From positions 62,001 to 126,000 of the forward strand of contig CANOSM010000001.1 of the NCBI GenBank assembly GCA_947569365.1: a DNA stretch of 64,000 bases, in the 5' to 3' direction. The DNA is from an uncultured Clostridium sp. GTDB lineage: Bacteria > Bacillota > Clostridia > TANB77 > CAG-508. Positions 18,315 to 27,099 of the stretch are shown here, piece after piece. Under the pieces are notes generated by a model that made no database searches, was not told the origin of the DNA, and saw only the letters and a program-made list of their open reading frames with translations. Numbering within the stretch: the first letter of the stretch is position 1; each line of letters opens with the position of its first letter. Made by a program: the position numbers and the translations under genes.

Positions 18315-19058
18315 ATGAAAAAACAAACAGCTGGTAGAGATAATTTAGGAAAGTTAGCTACAAAATTTGCAGAGCTTAATGATGATATATTATTTGGAGA
18401 GATATGGAATAGAGAGGATAAGTTATCTCTAAGAGATAGATCTATGATAACAATTTCAGCCTTAATGGCTCAGGGACTATTTCCACAATTAAAATCACAT
18501 TTTATTTTAGGAAAAGAACATGGAATAACAAAAGAAGAGGCAGTAGAGATTGTTACTCAATTAGCATTTTATAGTGGTTGGCCAAAAGCATGGAGTGCAT
18601 TTGCATTAATTAGTGAAGTTTATGAAGACGAAACTATAAAGGAAAAGCATGGTGGAGCTTTTGGAATGGGAGAACCAAATACAGCATTTGCTAAATATTT
18701 TAAAGGAAACTCATATTTGAATCCATTAACAAAACCTGGAGAATCATCAGTATTTTTAGCTAATGTAACATTTGAACCAGGATGCAGAAACAACTGGCAT
18801 ATTCATCATTCTACAAAAGGTGGAGGTCAAATTTTAATTTGCATTGATGGAGAAGGATGGTATCAAGAAGAAGGTAAAAAAGCACAAAGCCTAAAAATAG
18901 GAGATGTAGTTGTTATACCTGCGAATGTAAAACATTGGCATGGAGCAAAAAAAGATTCATGGTTTAGTCATATAGCTGTAGAAGTACCAGGAGAAAATAC
19001 AAATAATGAATGGTGTGATTCAGTAAATGATGAAGAATATGAGAAGTTAGGAAAATAA
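18315..19058 (+). CDS. Carboxymuconolactone decarboxylase-like / cupin fusion protein
   Basis: The 247-aa protein has two domains. Residues about 10-100 are a carboxymuconolactone decarboxylase-like (AhpD superfamily) helical domain (RDRSMITISALMAQGLFPQLKSH ... HGITKEEAVEIVTQLAFYSGWPKAWSAF). Residues about 125-240 are a cupin barrel (NNWHIHHSTKGGGQILICI with metal-binding His residues, and GDVVVIPANVKHWHGA). No AhpD-type CxxC is visible. This fusion is common in Firmicutes and its substrate is not established. It is preceded by an agggggat ribosome site and stands alone after the CRISPR array. Confidence 0.88.
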   Translation: MKKQTAGRDNLGKLATKFAELNDDILFGEIWNREDKLSLRDRSMITISALMAQGLFPQLKSHFILGKEHGITKEEAVEIVTQLAFYSGWPKAWSAFALISEVYEDETIKEKHGGAFGMGEPNTAFAKYFKGNSYLNPLTKPGESSVFLANVTFEPGCRNNWHIHHSTKGGGQILICIDGEGWYQEEGKKAQSLKIGDVVVIPANVKHWHGAKKDSWFSHIAVEVPGENTNNEWCDSVNDEEYEKLGK

Positions 19059-19206
19059 TATATGAACTATAATTTATACAAACAAATATTGATTATAGTA
19101 TAAATCTACCTTTTGTACAGGAAGTAATAAATACAGGAATAAAAAGTAGCTTAGATTAATATTTAAAAAATAATTTAGTAGTAATTAGCGAGAGAATAAA
19201 TAGAGA

Positions 19207-19683
19207 GTGAAACAAAAAATAATAAATGGATTAGCAAAGATATTGTTAAGTATTAGCATAATATTAGTAATGGTATATATTTTATCATTTGTAATAGGTA
19301 TATTTAGTAGTTATAATAGTGGGGTAGAGAAAACTTGGCTTTTTGGAGGTAGTATATTTGGAACTAATGATATAGTTTATGGAAAAGAAGCTATTAATGT
19401 ATATTTTAAACAATCTATCTTTGCTTTTGGTATTTTAAGTATGTGTGGGATTTTACCGATGATATTTATTCCAATTATTATTTCAATTTTAGGAAAGTTT
19501 AAAAAGGTATTTTTAAAAATTAAGTTAAAATATGTACTTATTATATTTTCAATTTGCATAATAGTACATATATTAGTATATGTTAAGTTTAATGAGTGGT
19601 TATTGCTAATTCTACCATACATAGAAAGTATTATTATATCATACCTAATTGCAATAAAATTTAAAAGTAATGAAACTAAGTAG
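19207..19683 (+). CDS. Small integral membrane protein
   Basis: The 158-aa protein starts with GTG. Four hydrophobic helices are visible (about 10-32, 73-98, 112-130, 135-152). No family is recognised. The pattern is helix, short outside loop (SSYNSGVEKTWLFGGSIFGTND), then three helices. Ribosome site is weak (gagag), so the start is uncertain. Confidence 0.55.
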   Translation: MKQKIINGLAKILLSISIILVMVYILSFVIGIFSSYNSGVEKTWLFGGSIFGTNDIVYGKEAINVYFKQSIFAFGILSMCGILPMIFIPIIISILGKFKKVFLKIKLKYVLIIFSICIIVHILVYVKFNEWLLLILPYIESIIISYLIAIKFKSNETK

Positions 19684-19804
19684 CTTTGATAAACATTTAA
19701 TTGATAATAAAAGATGGATATGTTATAAAAGTTAATTGGGAAGAGTAGAAATTTATAAAATAGAGTTATAGGAATTATAGTAAACATAATATAGCATTAA
19801 ACAA

Positions 19805-19833
19805 TTGACAATTTAAGGGTAAAATGCTATAAT
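19805..19833 (+). promoter_or_regulatory. Consensus sigma-A promoter for the lysine riboswitch transcript
   Basis: TTGACA at 19805-19810 and TATAAT at 19828-19833 are both perfect, with a 17-nt spacer. The riboswitch begins right after the expected start point. Confidence 0.85.
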
Positions 19834-19844
19834 ATTATAAGTTG

Positions 19845-20012
19845 AAAGAGGAGCAATTTTTAAGAGTAATAAATTAGAGAATGGATTATTGCTAATTTAC
19901 GAAAGGAAAAATTGCCGAAATTTAAAAAGATAATCCAAATCTTTTTAAGTTGGGCTAATGCAAAATATGTATTAGACTGTCACAAGAATAACTTGTGGAG
20001 TGCTATCAATAT
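19845..20012 (+). promoter_or_regulatory. Lysine riboswitch (L box)
   Basis: The conserved L-box pieces appear in order: AGAGGAGC near 19847, GAAAGG (19900-19905), GCCGAA (19913-19918), the TGGGCTAATGC segment, GACTGTCAC (19974-19982), TGTGGAG and GCTATC (20002-20007), closed by a short P1 pairing. It is followed by a terminator hairpin and lies about 130 nt before the next gene, so lysine binding would most simply cause termination. The match is by recognition, not by covariance search. Confidence 0.88.
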
Positions 20013-20042
20013 TATAAAATTAAATTAAATGATGTTTATAAT

Positions 20043-20080
20043 AAATGGTTTTGCACGTTTACGTCTTGACCATTTTTTTG
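20043..20080 (+). terminator. Riboswitch-controlled terminator
   Basis: The stem AAATGGT / ACCATTT has an inner ACGT / ACGT pairing and is followed by T7. A second palindrome (TTTGAT ... ATCAAA, about 20080-20110) follows before the ribosome site. The first is the likely expression platform. Confidence 0.75.
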
Positions 20081-20139
20081 TTTGATAGAAAAAAATTTTT
20101 TCATCAAAACAAAAAATGGGTTAAATAGGGGGATTTTAT

Positions 20140-21144
20140 ATGGAAAGAGAAAAATTTATAACTATTTTAAAAAGTTTAAATGGAATATGTGAAGAAGTAA
20201 ATAAAGAAAGTGAAAATAGTAAAGTAGTATATGAAGTATTACAATTTTCTGATCTAGCTAGAAAATGGGATAGTGTATATAATATAACAGAATTCTATAA
20301 TTATAATTGGTTAGGAAATATAGATTTTATGCATATACCAGACTTTAATCAAACACTCAAAAACTGCAAGAATTATCCTATCATAATTGCGAAGGAAAAA
20401 GAAACTGATGAACTACTTGGAATTTCAACCATAAAATATGACGAAAATGATGAAAATAATATTGATCCATATTTTCCAGAAGAAAATGCAAAATATTTTT
20501 CTGTTACTGGAATATTAACTAAAAGAAATAATCCATATAGAGGAATTGGTAAGAAAATATATGAAATTGCTCTAAGAGGAGCACATAATTATGAAAAGCA
20601 ATATCCAGGAACTAAAATGATGTGCGTAATTGACTGCAGAAACAAACAAAGCTTAAGAGCACTGGCAAGTGCTGTAGATAATATAAGACAAAACGAGTAT
20701 GTTGGAGAGAATAAAGAATTACCAGTACATATATTAGGATATTATGAATTAAGAGATAAAGAAGAAAACAAAATATTAGAAGCACCAACACTAGTAGTTG
20801 AAGTAGAATTGAAAGAAAAAAATATTCAAGAAATAGATAGAAATAATATTTTAAAATATGATAATAATGGAAATAGTAGTGAAGAATTATTTCAAAATTT
20901 AATTGATAAGTTAAAAGAACAATTAGGGACATATGGAATAAATAAACCAGTTATAGAAGAAGATACAGATTGTGGAATAGTATACTTTTACTTTTTGCAG
21001 GAAAAGGAAAAATGCAAAATACAAAGTATACAGATAGAGCCAAATGGTACAGAAAAAGGTAATGATAGAACAATAAGAGATGATAAAGCAATGTATGAAT
21101 TTATAGGACCAATGCCTCCTATATCAGTAGATGTAGAAAGATAA
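20140..21144 (+). CDS. GNAT-like acetyltransferase under lysine riboswitch control
   Basis: In this 334-aa protein, residues about 80-160 contain a GNAT-like core: PIIIAKEKETDELLGISTI, then FSVTGILTKRNNPYRGIGKK with the acetyl-CoA loop R-G-I-G-K, then YEIALRGAHNYEKQYPG. The last 100 residues form an unfamiliar extension. A lysine riboswitch precedes it and a dipeptidase gene follows after 14 nt, so the substrate could be lysine or a lysine-containing peptide; that is inference. The agggggatt ribosome site supports the ATG. Confidence 0.75.
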   Translation: MEREKFITILKSLNGICEEVNKESENSKVVYEVLQFSDLARKWDSVYNITEFYNYNWLGNIDFMHIPDFNQTLKNCKNYPIIIAKEKETDELLGISTIKYDENDENNIDPYFPEENAKYFSVTGILTKRNNPYRGIGKKIYEIALRGAHNYEKQYPGTKMMCVIDCRNKQSLRALASAVDNIRQNEYVGENKELPVHILGYYELRDKEENKILEAPTLVVEVELKEKNIQEIDRNNILKYDNNGNSSEELFQNLIDKLKEQLGTYGINKPVIEEDTDCGIVYFYFLQEKEKCKIQSIQIEPNGTEKGNDRTIRDDKAMYEFIGPMPPISVDVER

Positions 21145-21158
21145 AGGAGAAATTAAAT

Positions 21159-22553
21159 ATGAATAAAACAATAGAATTTTTTTATCAAATATCAAAGATT
21201 CCAAGAGAATCTGGAAATGAAGAAAATATATCAAACTATTTATGTGAGTTTGCTAAAAATAGAAACTTATATTTTGAAAAAGATAAATATAATAATGTCA
21301 TTATAAAAAAGAAAACATCAAATAGTTCTCCCATTATTTTGCAAGCACATATGGATATGGTATGTGAAAAAGAAAATAATATAGAATTTGATTTTAAAAG
21401 AGATTCTATTGAAGTAATCGAAGAGAATGGATATTTAAAGGCAAAAGGAACAACACTTGGTGCAGACAATGGAGTTGGAATTGCCCAAATTTTGAATATT
21501 TTAGATAGTGATATTAAGTGTAATATAGAAGCAATTTTTACTGTGTCAGAAGAAACAACAATGATAGGAGCGGAAAGAATCGATTTATCAAAAATAAAAG
21601 CTAACAGGATGATAAATTTAGATGGATTTGAAGATAATACAATAGTTATTGGAAGTGCAAGCTTTTATGATATTATATTAAAACTAAACTATGATTTTGA
21701 TAATATAAATGATGGAAACTTATATAAAATAAGTTTAAATGGTTTATTGGGTGGGCATTCTGGATTTGATATAAATAAAGATAGAGGAAATTCAAGTATA
21801 ATTTTAGCAGAAATTTTACAAGAAATAGAAGATATTAGTCTAGTAAGTTTTATTGGAGGAAATAAATTTAATGTAATACCTTCTACAGCTGAATGTGTAT
21901 TTATATCCAAGAAAGATGAAAAAACAATAAATGATATACTAAGTAATTTTATAAGTAATAAAAAGAAAAAATATAATAATTTGGAGATATTAATTAAAAA
22001 AATAGAATCAAATTATAGAAGTATACAAGTCTTAAATAATGAAAATAGTTTTAAATTTATCAAAAGTATTTTAGAATTTAGACATGGAGTATTTGCCAAA
22101 AATAATAAAAATGAAGTAACAACATCTATTAATTTAGGAAGTGTGGATATAAAAAGTCAAATAATAAAAATTGGAATGAGAAGTTCAAAAAAAGAAGAGG
22201 AAAAAGAGTGTTTGAAATATATAAAAGAATATTCAAACAGCAATAAGTATTTATTTACTATATTAGGCTCACAGCCAGGGTTTGAAACAGATGAAGATTC
22301 AGAATTAGTAAAAAAAATAAAACAGTCTTATGAAAATATAAATAAAAAAGAAAAAATTAAAATAAAATCAATTCATATTACAGTAGAGGCAGGATTTTTT
22401 AAAGATAAAATAAACAATTTAGATGTTATTATAATATCGCCTAAAATATTAAATGCACATACACCAAAAGAATGTGTAAGTATAGAATCAATAAAGAAAT
22501 GTGATGAATGTTTATTAGATTTCTTAACTCATGAATATAGTGATAAATGTTAA
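21159..22553 (+). CDS. pepD: M20-family aminoacyl-histidine dipeptidase (PepD-like)
   Basis: The 464-aa protein is a zinc peptidase. FFYQISKIPRESGNEENIS opens the fold, the first metal His and Asp lie in LQAHMDMVCEK (about 62-72), the bridging Asp in TLGADNGVGIA, the catalytic Glu pair in TVSEETTMIGA, and a later His in GGHSGFDI. AHTPKE near the C-terminus carries the last metal His. PepD enzymes split beta-Ala-His and Xaa-His dipeptides in the cytoplasm. It is the second gene of the lysine-riboswitch operon. Confidence 0.9.
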   Translation: MNKTIEFFYQISKIPRESGNEENISNYLCEFAKNRNLYFEKDKYNNVIIKKKTSNSSPIILQAHMDMVCEKENNIEFDFKRDSIEVIEENGYLKAKGTTLGADNGVGIAQILNILDSDIKCNIEAIFTVSEETTMIGAERIDLSKIKANRMINLDGFEDNTIVIGSASFYDIILKLNYDFDNINDGNLYKISLNGLLGGHSGFDINKDRGNSSIILAEILQEIEDISLVSFIGGNKFNVIPSTAECVFISKKDEKTINDILSNFISNKKKKYNNLEILIKKIESNYRSIQVLNNENSFKFIKSILEFRHGVFAKNNKNEVTTSINLGSVDIKSQIIKIGMRSSKKEEEKECLKYIKEYSNSNKYLFTILGSQPGFETDEDSELVKKIKQSYENINKKEKIKIKSIHITVEAGFFKDKINNLDVIIISPKILNAHTPKECVSIESIKKCDECLLDFLTHEYSDKC

Positions 22554-22650
22554 AATAAATATGTACATAAAAAAGTAAAATAACATTAATAAATTATAAA
22601 TTTATTATAATAATACTTAGAAAAATGTAAATAAAATAAACTATAATTAA

Positions 22651-22687
22651 AAAAAATGGAACTTAGATTTTCTAGGTTTCATTTTTT
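22651..22687 (+). terminator. Terminator after pepD
   Basis: The imperfect stem AAATGGAACTTAGA / TCTAGGTTTCATTT is followed by T6. The rest of 22554-22823 is AT-rich with nothing else clear. Confidence 0.75.
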
Positions 22688-22823
22688 ATATATGATTTAG
22701 TGTAAAGTTTTAAAATATTTACAATCAGTAAATATAGCATTTATCACAAAAAAAGACCACTTAATTAAAAACATAGAAATATTTATAGAAAAATTATATA
22801 ATTATATATGTAGGAGGAAATAA

Positions 22824-23288
22824 ATGAAAATTAATTTATCTTCAAAAATAAGTAAAATGATTAACAATGATGAAATAAATGTAACTATAGAGTTTTCTAA
22901 CCAAAATAATGAAATAAAAGAATTTATTAAGTATATAAACGATTATGAAATAAATTCTAACAAAAAAATAATAGTAAGCAAAGATTATGAGTTACTAGAA
23001 ATAAAATTTGAGGATATTATATTGTTTTATAGTGATAAAAAAAATAACTATTGCAGAACAAAAAATGGAGAATATAAAATTAAAAGTAAATTATATGAAA
23101 TTGAGAAGATGAATATTAATTTAATTAGAATATCTAAAAGTTGTATAGTAAATGTTAATCATGTAGAAAATTTTTATGTAGGTGAAACTGGAAAAATAAT
23201 AGTTAGACTAGATGATAATACAGAAGAAATAGTTTCAAGAAGAAAATTAAGAGATGTTAAAAATTATCTAAATGAAAGGAGTATCTAA
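22824..23288 (+). CDS. LytTR-domain transcriptional regulator
   Basis: The 154-aa protein has a variable N-terminal 45 residues and then a LytTR DNA-binding domain: KFEDIILFYSDKKNNYCRTKNGEY, LIRISKSCIVNVNHVENF and VRLDDNTEEIVSRRKLRDVKNYL. The motifs match the LytTR proteins that pair with small membrane proteins of the DUF3021 type. A small membrane protein follows 2 nt after the stop, which fits such a membrane-controlled regulator pair. The ribosome site taggagg is strong. Confidence 0.9.
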   Translation: MKINLSSKISKMINNDEINVTIEFSNQNNEIKEFIKYINDYEINSNKKIIVSKDYELLEIKFEDIILFYSDKKNNYCRTKNGEYKIKSKLYEIEKMNINLIRISKSCIVNVNHVENFYVGETGKIIVRLDDNTEEIVSRRKLRDVKNYLNERSI

Positions 23289-23290
23289 AA

Positions 23291-23560
23291 ATGAAAAAAT
23301 TACTATTCTTTTTTAAATTATGCATATACTTTGTTTTGGGTAATATCATATTTAATACTATTTACTCAATAACAGAAGTAATAATAGTAAATAATTTAGG
23401 AATGCATGTTAATTTCATTAATAGTTATATAAATAGCTTTACAAATAATATATATATATATACAGTAATATATTTTGTGATATTAATATCAATTCGTACT
23501 TATGATACATTTTCAGTCAAAATATTAAATAAAACATTAAATAAAATTAGAAAGGGATAA
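23291..23560 (+). CDS. Small membrane protein next to LytTR regulator
   Basis: The 89-aa protein has two membrane helices (about 4-33 and 52-70) and a basic C-terminus (KTLNKIRKG). Position suggests a partner that holds or regulates the LytTR protein, as DUF3021 proteins do, but it is shorter than that family (which has about four helices). The sequence itself shows no motif. It starts 2 nt after the regulator. Confidence 0.6.
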   Translation: MKKLLFFFKLCIYFVLGNIIFNTIYSITEVIIVNNLGMHVNFINSYINSFTNNIYIYTVIYFVILISIRTYDTFSVKILNKTLNKIRKG

Positions 23561-23565
23561 TAAAT

Positions 23566-23808
23566 ATGAAAAATAGAAAAAAATTAATAATATCAATACT
23601 TATTATAATTATATGTGCAATAGCATATGGAGTACATGGAGTGTATGAATCACACTTATTTAATGAAGATGGAACAATACATGATGGTCATGCTGAGTTA
23701 ATAAATACTTTAAAAAATATTGAAAATGATGAAGAAAGAAAAAAACAAATAGATTTTTTTATAGAAAATAATGTAATAAGTAAGAAAGAAGCAAATGAAT
23801 TATATTAG
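23566..23808 (+). CDS. Small single-pass membrane or exported protein
   Basis: The 80-aa protein has a basic start (MKNRKK), one hydrophobic helix (about 7-22) and a soluble acidic tail with SHLFNEDGTIHDGHAEL. It could be an exported or membrane-anchored peptide. It belongs to the LytTR operon (5-nt gap). No family is recognised. Confidence 0.55.
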   Translation: MKNRKKLIISILIIIICAIAYGVHGVYESHLFNEDGTIHDGHAELINTLKNIENDEERKKQIDFFIENNVISKKEANELY

Positions 23809-23940
23809 GTAAAAAAGATTGTTTTATTTCTAGGAATATTTGGATACATACTCATAAAATAGTTTTTATTATAAAAGTAATAAATGAATCAAGCATTCAG
23901 TGATAGTAAGAAATTAATGTAAATAAATAGATTTAATTTA

Positions 23941-23966
23941 AGAATAGGAACAACCTATTCTTTTTC
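23941..23966 (+). terminator. Terminator of the LytTR operon
   Basis: Perfect 8-bp stem AGAATAGG / CCTATTCT, 5-nt loop, then T5. Confidence 0.85.
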
Positions 23967-24061
23967 TAGTGCAAGTTAAAAAATATGATGAAAGTACTGT
24001 AAAAAAATATAAATTTATGATATATATATGTAAAAATTTAAAATTATATTGGAGATTACTT

Positions 24062-24703
24062 ATGAGCAAAATACATATAGAAAAAGTTACATGCCCAAAT
24101 TGTAACTATATAGGAGAATACAAAGTATATGATTCTATAAACATAAATGATGAAATGAGTATAAATAAAGAATTTAAAAATAAAATAATAGATCATTCAT
24201 TATTTTTATATACTTGTAGCAAATGTAATAGTAAGTTTTATGTAGAATATCCATGTTTATATAATGATATAAACAATAATTTCATGATATGGTATCTTCC
24301 TGATAATGCTACTAAAACTGAAATAGACAATATAAAAAAAGTAGACATGAGAACATATAAAGGAACACTAAGAATCGCCATAGGACAATATAGTTTTTTA
24401 GATAAATTAAATGTATTTGAAAATAAAATGGATGATTTAATAATCGAAAGCATAAAAGATTTTATAGTATCAAAACTTCAAACAGAACAAAAAAGTATAC
24501 CAAACCAAATAATATTCAATGGTATAAATGTAGAAAATAAAACTTTAGAATTCATATTTATAAATGATAATAATACTAGTAAAATGTATAATGTTCCAAG
24601 AGAATTGTATGTAGAAATAAATAACCAGCTAAAAGAGAAAGAAGTAAAAGGATTCGAAATAATAGATAGAAAAAGTTATTATAATTATATTGAAAATGAT
24701 TAA
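24062..24703 (+). CDS. CpXC-domain protein
   Basis: The product is 213 aa from the ATG at 24062, chosen because ggagatt precedes it; the longer frame from 23969 has no ribosome site and runs through the preceding terminator region. Two zinc-ribbon-like pairs are visible: VTCPNCNYIGEY (about 10-21) and YTCSKCNSKFYVEYPCLY (about 53-70), as in the CpXC family. The rest is an alpha/beta region without known motif. CpXC proteins are of unknown function. Confidence 0.8.
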   Translation: MSKIHIEKVTCPNCNYIGEYKVYDSININDEMSINKEFKNKIIDHSLFLYTCSKCNSKFYVEYPCLYNDINNNFMIWYLPDNATKTEIDNIKKVDMRTYKGTLRIAIGQYSFLDKLNVFENKMDDLIIESIKDFIVSKLQTEQKSIPNQIIFNGINVENKTLEFIFINDNNTSKMYNVPRELYVEINNQLKEKEVKGFEIIDRKSYYNYIEND

Positions 24704-24741
24704 AGATAAATAATTTATTTAGAGCAAATGGAGGAAATAAT

Positions 24742-25341
24742 ATGAAAGAAATAGTATTTGTAACACATAATAAAGGAAAAATTGCATCAGCAAAGAGAAA
24801 CTTGAAAGATATAAATTTTAGTATATTTGAATATGAACTAGACGAGCCTAGAAGTGATGATATAGAATATATATCTAAAGCTAAGGTTATGGAAGCTTAT
24901 AAACTTGTAAAGAAACCTTGCATTTCATTAGATTGTGGATTTTGGATAGATGAATTACAAGGATTTCCAAAAGCATTTGTTAACTTTGCATTAGAAACAA
25001 TAGGAATTAAAGGAATACTTAAATTAATGGAAGGTAAAGAAAATAGAGATTGTAGATTTACAGAATGTTTATCATATTTTGATGGAAAAGAATTACATCA
25101 ATTTATGGGAAAACATGAAGGAACTCTCTCAAAAGAAATAATTGGTATAGATACTGAGAAAAGATGGTCTGACTTATGGTACATATTTATTCCTAAAGGA
25201 TACAAAAAAACACTTGCACAGATGACAGATGAAGAAAGAGAATTAAGAAATATAGAAAAAGAAAATAATGAAGAACTTAAAAAATATTCTATATCAGCTA
25301 TGGATGAATTTGTTAAATGGTATAAAAATGAAACTTTATAA
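24742..25341 (+). CDS. RdgB/Ham1-like non-canonical purine NTP pyrophosphatase
   Basis: The 199-aa protein opens with VFVTHNKGKIASAKRNL (the TxNxxK nucleotide-binding motif). PCISLDCGFWIDELQGFPKAF is the conserved SxLxVDAL..PG-type segment with the catalytic Asp, and ISAMDEFVKWY ends it. It removes ITP, XTP and dITP. The sequence is diverged from classical RdgB and is a second, distinct house-cleaning NTPase next to the YjjX-like one at 5034. Confidence 0.82.
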   Translation: MKEIVFVTHNKGKIASAKRNLKDINFSIFEYELDEPRSDDIEYISKAKVMEAYKLVKKPCISLDCGFWIDELQGFPKAFVNFALETIGIKGILKLMEGKENRDCRFTECLSYFDGKELHQFMGKHEGTLSKEIIGIDTEKRWSDLWYIFIPKGYKKTLAQMTDEERELRNIEKENNEELKKYSISAMDEFVKWYKNETL

Positions 25342-25459
25342 ATTCAAAAATAAAAGTTATTGGTAAATAGTTACTTTAACTTGCAGAAATCATAGTAAAT
25401 TAGGATAATTTATGATAAACTAATTATACTACTATATAAAGTTTTAAAAGGAGGAATAT

Positions 25460-25654
25460 ATGTCACCTGTAAGAAAAAAGTTTGTTAAGATTATTGAGTC
25501 TTTATCTTATGATATAAATGAAGAAATTTTAAAAAGAGATACAAAAGAAATTTTACAAGAAATAACTCAAAAGTATGTTGATACTTATGGTGTTTATGAC
25601 TTATCTGAAAATGACAAAGATTGTATAAGGTCTTTAATTGGAAATAAAATTTAA
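25460..25654 (+). CDS. Small protein preceding a toxin-antitoxin locus
   Basis: The 64-aa soluble protein (IESLSYDINEEILKRDTKEI ...) has an aaaggagga ribosome site. No known family is recognised. Its position directly before an antitoxin-like gene suggests the same element, but function is unknown. Confidence 0.5.
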   Translation: MSPVRKKFVKIIESLSYDINEEILKRDTKEILQEITQKYVDTYGVYDLSENDKDCIRSLIGNKI

Positions 25655-25677
25655 ATTGAGAAAGGAAAGTGATTAAT

Positions 25678-25872
25678 ATGAATAATAATCAAGAAAATTT
25701 ATCTATGGAAAAAATTACTGAACTTTTAAAGAAAGCTCAAACAGATGATGGGACTTTTTATAGTGCATTATATGATTTATACTTATTTATTGGGATGGCT
25801 AAAGGAATAGATGATATAAAAAAGGATAGAGGTATGACTCTAGAGGAATCCAAAGAGAGGATGATAATATAG
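25678..25872 (+). CDS. Antitoxin-like small protein
   Basis: The product is 64 aa from the ATG at 25678 (aaaggaaag before it; the GTG at 25669 is less likely). The end, IDDIKKDRGMTLEESKERM, is like the toxin-binding tail of ParD/Phd-type antitoxins. The next frame encodes a ParE-like toxin, which supports an antitoxin role. Confidence 0.6.
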   Translation: MNNNQENLSMEKITELLKKAQTDDGTFYSALYDLYLFIGMAKGIDDIKKDRGMTLEESKERMII

Positions 25873-26204
25873 TACAAAATACAGCTCATAATTCTATTGA
25901 TAGCATATTTGAGTATCTATCTAATTTTTCAATAAAAAACGCAATAGAAACTATTGAGAGAATTTATGATTGTATCTATGATTTAGAAAAATATCCATTT
26001 ATAGGAAAATATATTCCAGAAATATGGGATAAAAATTTTAGACAAATTATTTTTCGAAAGACTAAACAATCTGGATACAGAATTATTTATTATCTATCAG
26101 AAATTAGTAATACAATCTATATAACTAATATCATCAATTGTAGACAAAATTTTAATACATTCTTAAAATTACATAATTATTTCAAAAACCATTATAATTT
26201 TTAA
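25869..26204 (+). pseudogene. ParE/RelE-type toxin without a proper start
   Basis: The frame encodes TAHNSIDSIFEYL, IERIYDCIYDLEKYPFIGKY and FRQIIFRKTKQSGYRIIYYL, typical of ParE toxins, and ends with a stop at 26202-26204. No ATG, GTG or TTG lies in frame after the upstream stop at 25827. The first strand of the fold (normally MxYKIxxS) seems to lie in the antitoxin frame (YKI after 25873), so a small indel probably removed the start. Use of an ATA start at 25869 cannot be excluded. No CGG lies at this break. Confidence 0.6.
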
Positions 26205-26374
26205 ATCAAAATTTATTTAAGTTCTTTTTATATATATTCCCTTTAATTAATATGTTAATTATTATATATTTTTTAAAAATTATACTATTTATCCTAGTAA
26301 TATATATTTAAAATAATTCTTATATAAAGACTCCATTAATGATTTGTCTTTTACTAATATTTATAAATTCTTTG
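26205..26374. other. AT-rich spacer, nothing recognised
   Basis: 170 nt of A/T-rich DNA without open frame or hairpin of note. Its last 9 bases (AATTCTTTG) are the left target duplication of the adjacent element. Confidence 0.4.
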
Positions 26375-26661
26375 TAGGATAAAATCATGAAAAAAAATTT
26401 TTTGTCTTGTGTATTTTAGCAATTTCAATGGTTACATGGCTTTTAAATAGTAAAAATCCGCTGTAAGTATCGAAAAATTAGTATTTCTGAAAAATGACTA
26501 TTAAAAAAAATGATTACTTGATAATAGCAAGTTTCAGAGATTTAAGTTTTTAAAAATTTCCAGTTGATATTTTACTGAAACTTTGTTTTAAAAAATATAT
26601 GTAATTCTTAATACAAGTATATTTATACAATTTCAATAAGTAATTTGATGATTTTATTCTG
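26375..26661. mobile_element. MITE-like element, copy 1 (287 bp, 9-bp target duplication)
   Basis: The ends are inverted repeats: TAGGATAAAATCATGAAA at the left and the complement of CAGAATAAAATCATCAAA at the right. The direct repeat AATTCTTTG flanks it exactly (26366-26374 and 26662-26670). No gene is inside. It is homologous over its whole length to 55746-56034. It must have moved by a transposase encoded elsewhere. Confidence 0.88.
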
Positions 26662-26765
26662 AATTCTTTGTTCTTTGAATTGATTTTTTCTTTTAAAAAT
26701 GATATTAATTATAAAAAATGGATAAACTAAAATAAATAAAATTTTTTATACGAGGAGATAAAGAT

Positions 26766-27080
26766 ATGATAAAACATTTAGAAGAAAGTGAATTAAAAGA
26801 AATATTAAAAAGTGAAAATAAAACTATACTTGTAGACTTTTTTGCTACTTGGTGTGGACCATGTCAAATGCTTGCACCAGTATTAGAAGAAATTTCACAG
26901 GAAAGATCTGATATTGCTATATATAAAGTAGATATTGATCATTGTCCTAATTTAGGATATGAATATAGAGTTGAAGTAGTTCCAACGATGCTTCTATTTA
27001 AAGGAGAAGAAGTAGTAGGAAGATTAGAAGGATATTATACAGCAAGTGAACTTATTGAAGAAATAGAAAAATATTTATAA
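26766..27080 (+). CDS. trxA: Thioredoxin
   Basis: The 104-aa protein has the classical thioredoxin fold: TILVDFFATWCGPCQMLAPVLEEI with the redox CGPC at about 30-33, YKVDIDHCPNLGYEYRVEVVPTM with the cis-Pro, and LFKGEEVVGRLEGY. It reduces disulfides of cytoplasmic proteins. A 58-aa gene with ferredoxin-thioredoxin-reductase cysteine motifs follows 19 nt later, suggesting a ferredoxin-driven thioredoxin system. Confidence 0.95.
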   Translation: MIKHLEESELKEILKSENKTILVDFFATWCGPCQMLAPVLEEISQERSDIAIYKVDIDHCPNLGYEYRVEVVPTMLLFKGEEVVGRLEGYYTASELIEEIEKYL

Positions 27081-27099
27081 ATTATTAAGAGGTATATAT

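Noticed and set aside
23969..24061. N-terminal extension of the CpXC gene
   Set aside because: It begins just after the terminator T-run with no ribosome site. The ATG at 24062 has one, and the protein then starts at the zinc motif as expected.
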